Part shown: piece after piece, positions 59,240 through 61,773 of the stretch
How positions within the stretch are numbered: the stretch's first letter is position 1
How the letters are laid out: each line of letters opens with the position of its first letter
Assembly (NCBI GenBank): GCA_001941045.1
Contig: MSHD01000054.1
Span: 13,617 to 75,389 of the forward strand
Length of the DNA stretch: 61,773 bases
Direction of reading: 5' to 3'
From: Lachnospiraceae bacterium Zagget2
GTDB lineage: Bacteria; Bacillota; Clostridia; Lachnospirales; Lachnospiraceae
Notes under the pieces: model-generated
The model's database searches: none
What the model was told of the DNA's origin: nothing
What the model saw: the letters and a program-made list of their open reading frames with translations, nothing else
Made by a program: the position numbers and the translations under genes

Positions 59240-60760
59240 CTACATGCGGAACTCGAATTCCTCATCCGCAAGCTTGATCTTGTCGCCGGAATTCAGCTTC
59301 ACTTCCTGATTCGGACCGATCTTGTTACCATTCACAAAGGTGAAGTTCGTCGAGTTGTTGTCGACGATGTAGTACACGCCGCCCTTGCAGATGATGTTTG
59401 CATGCGTACGTCCGACGGAATTGTTATCCGGAACACAGAAGTCAACCTTCTGGCGCTCTCTGCCGATCGCGAAGGATGCTTTGCTGATCCTTGCAGTCTC
59501 GCCGTTCTTCCTGCGAATCAGGGTAGCGGCCGGCTGCATATTGCCGCTGAGCACGCTGGTCTCTCCCGCACCGCTGCCAAGCACACTCGTCTCTCCTGCG
59601 CCGGCATCCATCGTCATGCCATGCGGCGGCTGCGGCGGTACCGGAGCCGACTGCGGACGCTGCTGTGGGGCAGGCTGTACCGGCGGGCGGTTCGGCATCT
59701 GGCCCTGCATCTGCGCCTGGCGCGCTGCGGCCTCGCGCTTCTTTTTCTTGCCGGATAAGATAACGACAATGATAACCACCACGATAATGATCACCACGAC
59801 TGCGATGATGCCACCGATCAGGAGCATATTCGAGCCCGTTTCCTCCTCTACTGGGTCTGGTGTTGGCTCAGGTTCTGGCTCAGGCTCTGGATCGGGTTCT
59901 GGTTCAGGTTCAGGATCGGGTTCTGGTTCGGGCTCTGGATCGGGTCCGGGATCTACACCGTCCGCCGTCCCATAGACGATGCCGAGCGCGTCCAGCACCT
60001 CGCGGATCTCATTGATCGAAATCGAGTAGTAGTAGCTGCTGGCGGAATCTGCATCAGAATACAGCGTATTCACGCCGATGACATTTCCGTTTGAGTCAAC
60101 AAGCGGGCCGCCGGAATTTCCATGACCGAGCGCCGCATTGTGCAGGATATAGTTAATATTGCTGATCGTCTGGAACTTGCCGACGATGCCGTTCGTGATC
60201 GTCACGTCGTCACTGGTATAGACCTGATCATCCTGCACCTCTGAAGTCACCCAGGGGAAGCCAAGCGCATAAACATTCTGCGTCTCCACGACCTCATCGC
60301 TGTCCGCCAGGTCAAGAGGCGTCCTGTCATAGATCGCCTGCGACAGCTCCAGAATTGCGAAGTCAGTCTGCTCACTTCCGTTTACATAGGAAGCCTCGAT
60401 CATAACGTCCCTCTTTACGACAACATAAATGCGCATCGTAATATTGTTCGTATTCCAGAAATCGACTCCGAAATACTCGCTCCAGGCATCTCTGTCCTCA
60501 TCTGCGAGCGATACTACGTGATAGTTCGTGATCACTGTCTTCGCTCCATCTGCAGCCCCGACCAGGAAACCGCTGCCGTTCTGCAGTACATACTGCGCAC
60601 CGCTTTGGTCCTCATAGACCAGATTGATCTGCAGAACGCCCTCCCTCGCTGTAGCGACATCCGGCGTAGCGTCCGACGTAGCGAACGCTGTCATGGACAT
60701 CGACAGCTCAAGGCAAAGCACTGCCAACCATGTGACAAGCCTTTTCATCCGTTTCATCAT
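59240..60760 (-). CDS. Trypsin-like serine protease with Pro-rich stalk, membrane helix and cytoplasmic FHA domain (506 aa)
   Basis: The signal peptide ends near AFA (residue 27). The exported S1/HtrA-like protease domain has His81 (VITNYHVV), Asp133 (QTDFAILEL) and Ser216 (GHGNSGGPL). No PDZ domain follows; instead there is a (PEPD)n stalk, a membrane helix at about 312-336, and a cytoplasmic tail with two ETSVL motifs (390-394, 400-404). An FHA domain (IGRERQKVDFCV, SVGRTHANI, NSTNFTFVNG) ends the protein. The tail looks like GarA, whose ETTSVF motif is kinase-phosphorylated and bound by its own FHA. The first gene of the T7SS operon. GGAGG precedes ATGATG; the start could be 60757. Confidence 0.9.
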   Translation of the reverse strand: MMKRMKRLVTWLAVLCLELSMSMTAFATSDATPDVATAREGVLQINLVYEDQSGAQYVLQNGSGFLVGAADGAKTVITNYHVVSLADEDRDAWSEYFGVDFWNTNNITMRIYVVVKRDVMIEASYVNGSEQTDFAILELSQAIYDRTPLDLADSDEVVETQNVYALGFPWVTSEVQDDQVYTSDDVTITNGIVGKFQTISNINYILHNAALGHGNSGGPLVDSNGNVIGVNTLYSDADSASSYYYSISINEIREVLDALGIVYGTADGVDPGPDPEPEPEPDPEPEPEPDPEPEPEPEPTPDPVEEETGSNMLLIGGIIAVVVIIIVVVIIVVILSGKKKKREAAARQAQMQGQMPNRPPVQPAPQQRPQSAPVPPQPPHGMTMDAGAGETSVLGSGAGETSVLSGNMQPAATLIRRKNGETARISKASFAIGRERQKVDFCVPDNNSVGRTHANIICKGGVYYIVDNNSTNFTFVNGNKIGPNQEVKLNSGDKIKLADEEFEFRM

Positions 60761-60826
60761 GATTCCTCCGTTATCATTTTTTAATGCAGAATTCCCACTT
60801 TTTGACACCCTTCTACATTTATTTCC

Positions 60827-60855
60827 ATTTTATACGCCTCTTTACAATATGTCAA
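60827..60855 (-). promoter_or_regulatory. Sigma-A promoter of the T7SS operon
   Basis: On the minus strand TTGACA (60850-60855), a 17-bp spacer and TAAAAT (60827-60832), about 60 bp ahead of the first start codon. It lies in an A+T-rich gap of 238 bp that also holds the divergent nuclease promoter. Confidence 0.72.
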
Positions 60856-60884
60856 TTTTATTTTCACTATTTGTAATTTTTTTG

Positions 60885-60913
60885 TTGATAAATCATACTG
60901 TGCGCAGTAGAAT
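60885..60913 (+). promoter_or_regulatory. Probable promoter of the Rpn-type nuclease gene
   Basis: TTGATA (60885-60890), 17 bp, TAGAAT (60908-60913) on the plus strand, leaving a leader of about 125 nt before the ATG at 61047. Confidence 0.5.
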
Positions 60914-61046
60914 AAAACACATAAATCTGAAGTCGAGTGCCGAGGCACATCGGGGCGTATCGCCATATTTTCAGAGAAAATAATTTTATATGGCGGAACA
61001 TGCCGGATGACGCAGGATGGTCCCATTTCCGCCGGGAAGGAGGATT

Positions 61047-61773
61047 ATGGGAAAGATCGACCATGAACTGAATCACTATTTTCAGGACAACCGCACCTTC
61101 GCTGACATCATAAACCTGTGTGTCTATGATGGAAAACAGGTTGTACTGCCGCAGGATCTGGAAAATGACAGCACTGTTTTTTATCCAAAGGACAGGAAAG
61201 GTATGTCAAAAGAACGGAGAGCCGACGTAAGCAAGCGTTGTTCAAACGGTTATTCCTTTTGCATTTACTGTCTGGAGAATGAATCTAAGATCAGCTATAT
61301 CATGCCGGTGAGGAACATGGAGTTTGAGGCGGCACGCTATCGGGAGCAGCTAAGAGAAATTGCCGCCGGCCACAAAAAGTCTGATTACAAAAACTGGAAT
61401 GAGTACAGCAGCAAATTTACAAAAGATGACCGCCTGCAGCCAGTGATTATGTTGATTCTCTACTGGTCAAGGAAGCCCTGGGACGGGGCGCAAAACCTTA
61501 CGGAAATGCTTGATATCTCAGAAGCGGACAAGAAGCAGCTGGCACCGTTTCTTCAGAATTACAGGCTGAATCTGATCAATATGTATGATCTTAAGAATGT
61601 GGATGCATGCACAAGTTCGCTTAAATACATTCTCAGACTTCTGCAGAAAGATCAGAACAGAGCTGCACTCTATCAGGAAGTGCAGGAAGAACCTGCATAT
61701 AAGAGACTTGATCAGGAAACAGGCAGAATGATAGCAGTACTGCTGCGGGACGATGCACTGCAGCAATACATAG
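61047..61773 (+). CDS. Rpn-family recombination-promoting nuclease / PD-(D/E)XK transposase-like protein (partial, 242 codons)
   Basis: It begins MGKIDHELNHYFQDNRTFAD, then IINLCVYDGKQVVLPQDL, a pattern seen in the Rpn/YhgA-like nucleases that are common in Lachnospiraceae. The KERRADVSKR segment probably supplies a catalytic Asp, and the strand FCIYCLENESK the second acidic/Lys half of the PD-(D/E)XK site. The C-terminal helical region (LLQKDQNRAALYQEVQEEP) is typical. GAAGGAGGATT precedes the ATG. The frame is still open at the window edge, so the C-terminus is missing. It is not linked to the T7SS by strand. Confidence 0.82.
   Translation, partial: MGKIDHELNHYFQDNRTFADIINLCVYDGKQVVLPQDLENDSTVFYPKDRKGMSKERRADVSKRCSNGYSFCIYCLENESKISYIMPVRNMEFEAARYREQLREIAAGHKKSDYKNWNEYSSKFTKDDRLQPVIMLILYWSRKPWDGAQNLTEMLDISEADKKQLAPFLQNYRLNLINMYDLKNVDACTSSLKYILRLLQKDQNRAALYQEVQEEPAYKRLDQETGRMIAVLLRDDALQQYI

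Noticed and set aside
59867-59955. Direct-repeat array (CRISPR-like) in the GGTTCTGG/CAGGCTCTGG stretch
   Set aside because: It encodes the PEPD/PEPE stalk of the protease in frame; there are no spacers.
1-61773. tRNA, rRNA, CRISPR arrays, prophage genes or replication origin
   Set aside because: I looked for cloverleaf or conserved rRNA sequence, spaced repeats and phage structural genes by reading both strands and saw none; a short ncRNA could still be missed.

Overview
The window looks like chromosome of a fairly G+C-rich anaerobic gut member of the Firmicutes, most likely Lachnospiraceae. Evidence: strong GGAGG ribosome sites, Gram-positive lipoproteins and consensus sigma-A promoters, paired deoxyhexose ABC importers, WXG100 proteins with an EssC ATPase, and an IS110 remnant. 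Species cannot be told. Nearly everything is on the minus strand, so operons read from high to low coordinates.

Region 1 (1-7.7 kb): the tail of an amino-acid ABC ATPase, then a minus-strand unit of DeoR regulator, 2-oxoacid dehydrogenase E2 (two lipoyl domains), E3, a fused E1 alpha-beta and, past a terminator, lipoate-protein ligase. The true substrate (pyruvate, acetoin or another 2-oxo acid) is not fixed by sequence.

Region 2 (7.8-28.4 kb): L-fucose and L-rhamnose functions. Operon A carries a ribose-type ABC importer, fucose mutarotase FucU, a RhaB-like kinase and a second FGGY kinase, from a perfect TTGACA-17-TATAAT promoter. fucI is next to it, divergent from an AraC regulator. Operon B carries a second importer (RhaS/T/P/Q type), a UroD-like protein and rhamnose mutarotase. 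A divergent 751-residue LacI repressor fused to a whole solute-binding domain probably controls operon B. No aldolase, rhamnose isomerase or lactaldehyde enzyme is in view.

Region 3 (28.4-29.6 kb): a dead, frame-shifted IS110 transposase remnant and a short inverted-repeat segment.

Region 4 (29.6-60.8 kb): a ~31 kb minus-strand type VII secretion (T7SS) locus that starts from a TTGACA-17-TAAAAT promoter. Transcription order: trypsin-like protease/FHA membrane protein, PP2C phosphatase, Ser/Thr kinase, a membrane protein with ETSLL repeats, a 2133-residue Ig-repeat surface protein, a second kinase, a TPR/DUF2135-like membrane protein, two FHA membrane proteins, EssC with an FHA domain, a LytTR regulator, an unknown small protein, an EsaB/YukD-like protein, a cluster of WXG100-type proteins, then cargo. 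The cargo is a lipoprotein, a lipase with a C-terminal helical domain, a DUF4139 protein with a frameshift, a papain/C39-like protein and three unknowns, followed by a second near-identical WXG100 pair. I could not find genes for EsaA, EssA or EssB. The two kinases have the kinase-TM-helical layout of EssB/YukC. The kinase + phosphatase + FHA set suggests threonine-phosphorylation control of a T7SS, much like the PpkA/PppA/Fha control of type VI secretion. This is the most unusual part of the window.

Region 5 (61.0 kb to end): a truncated Rpn-type PD-(D/E)XK nuclease gene on the plus strand.
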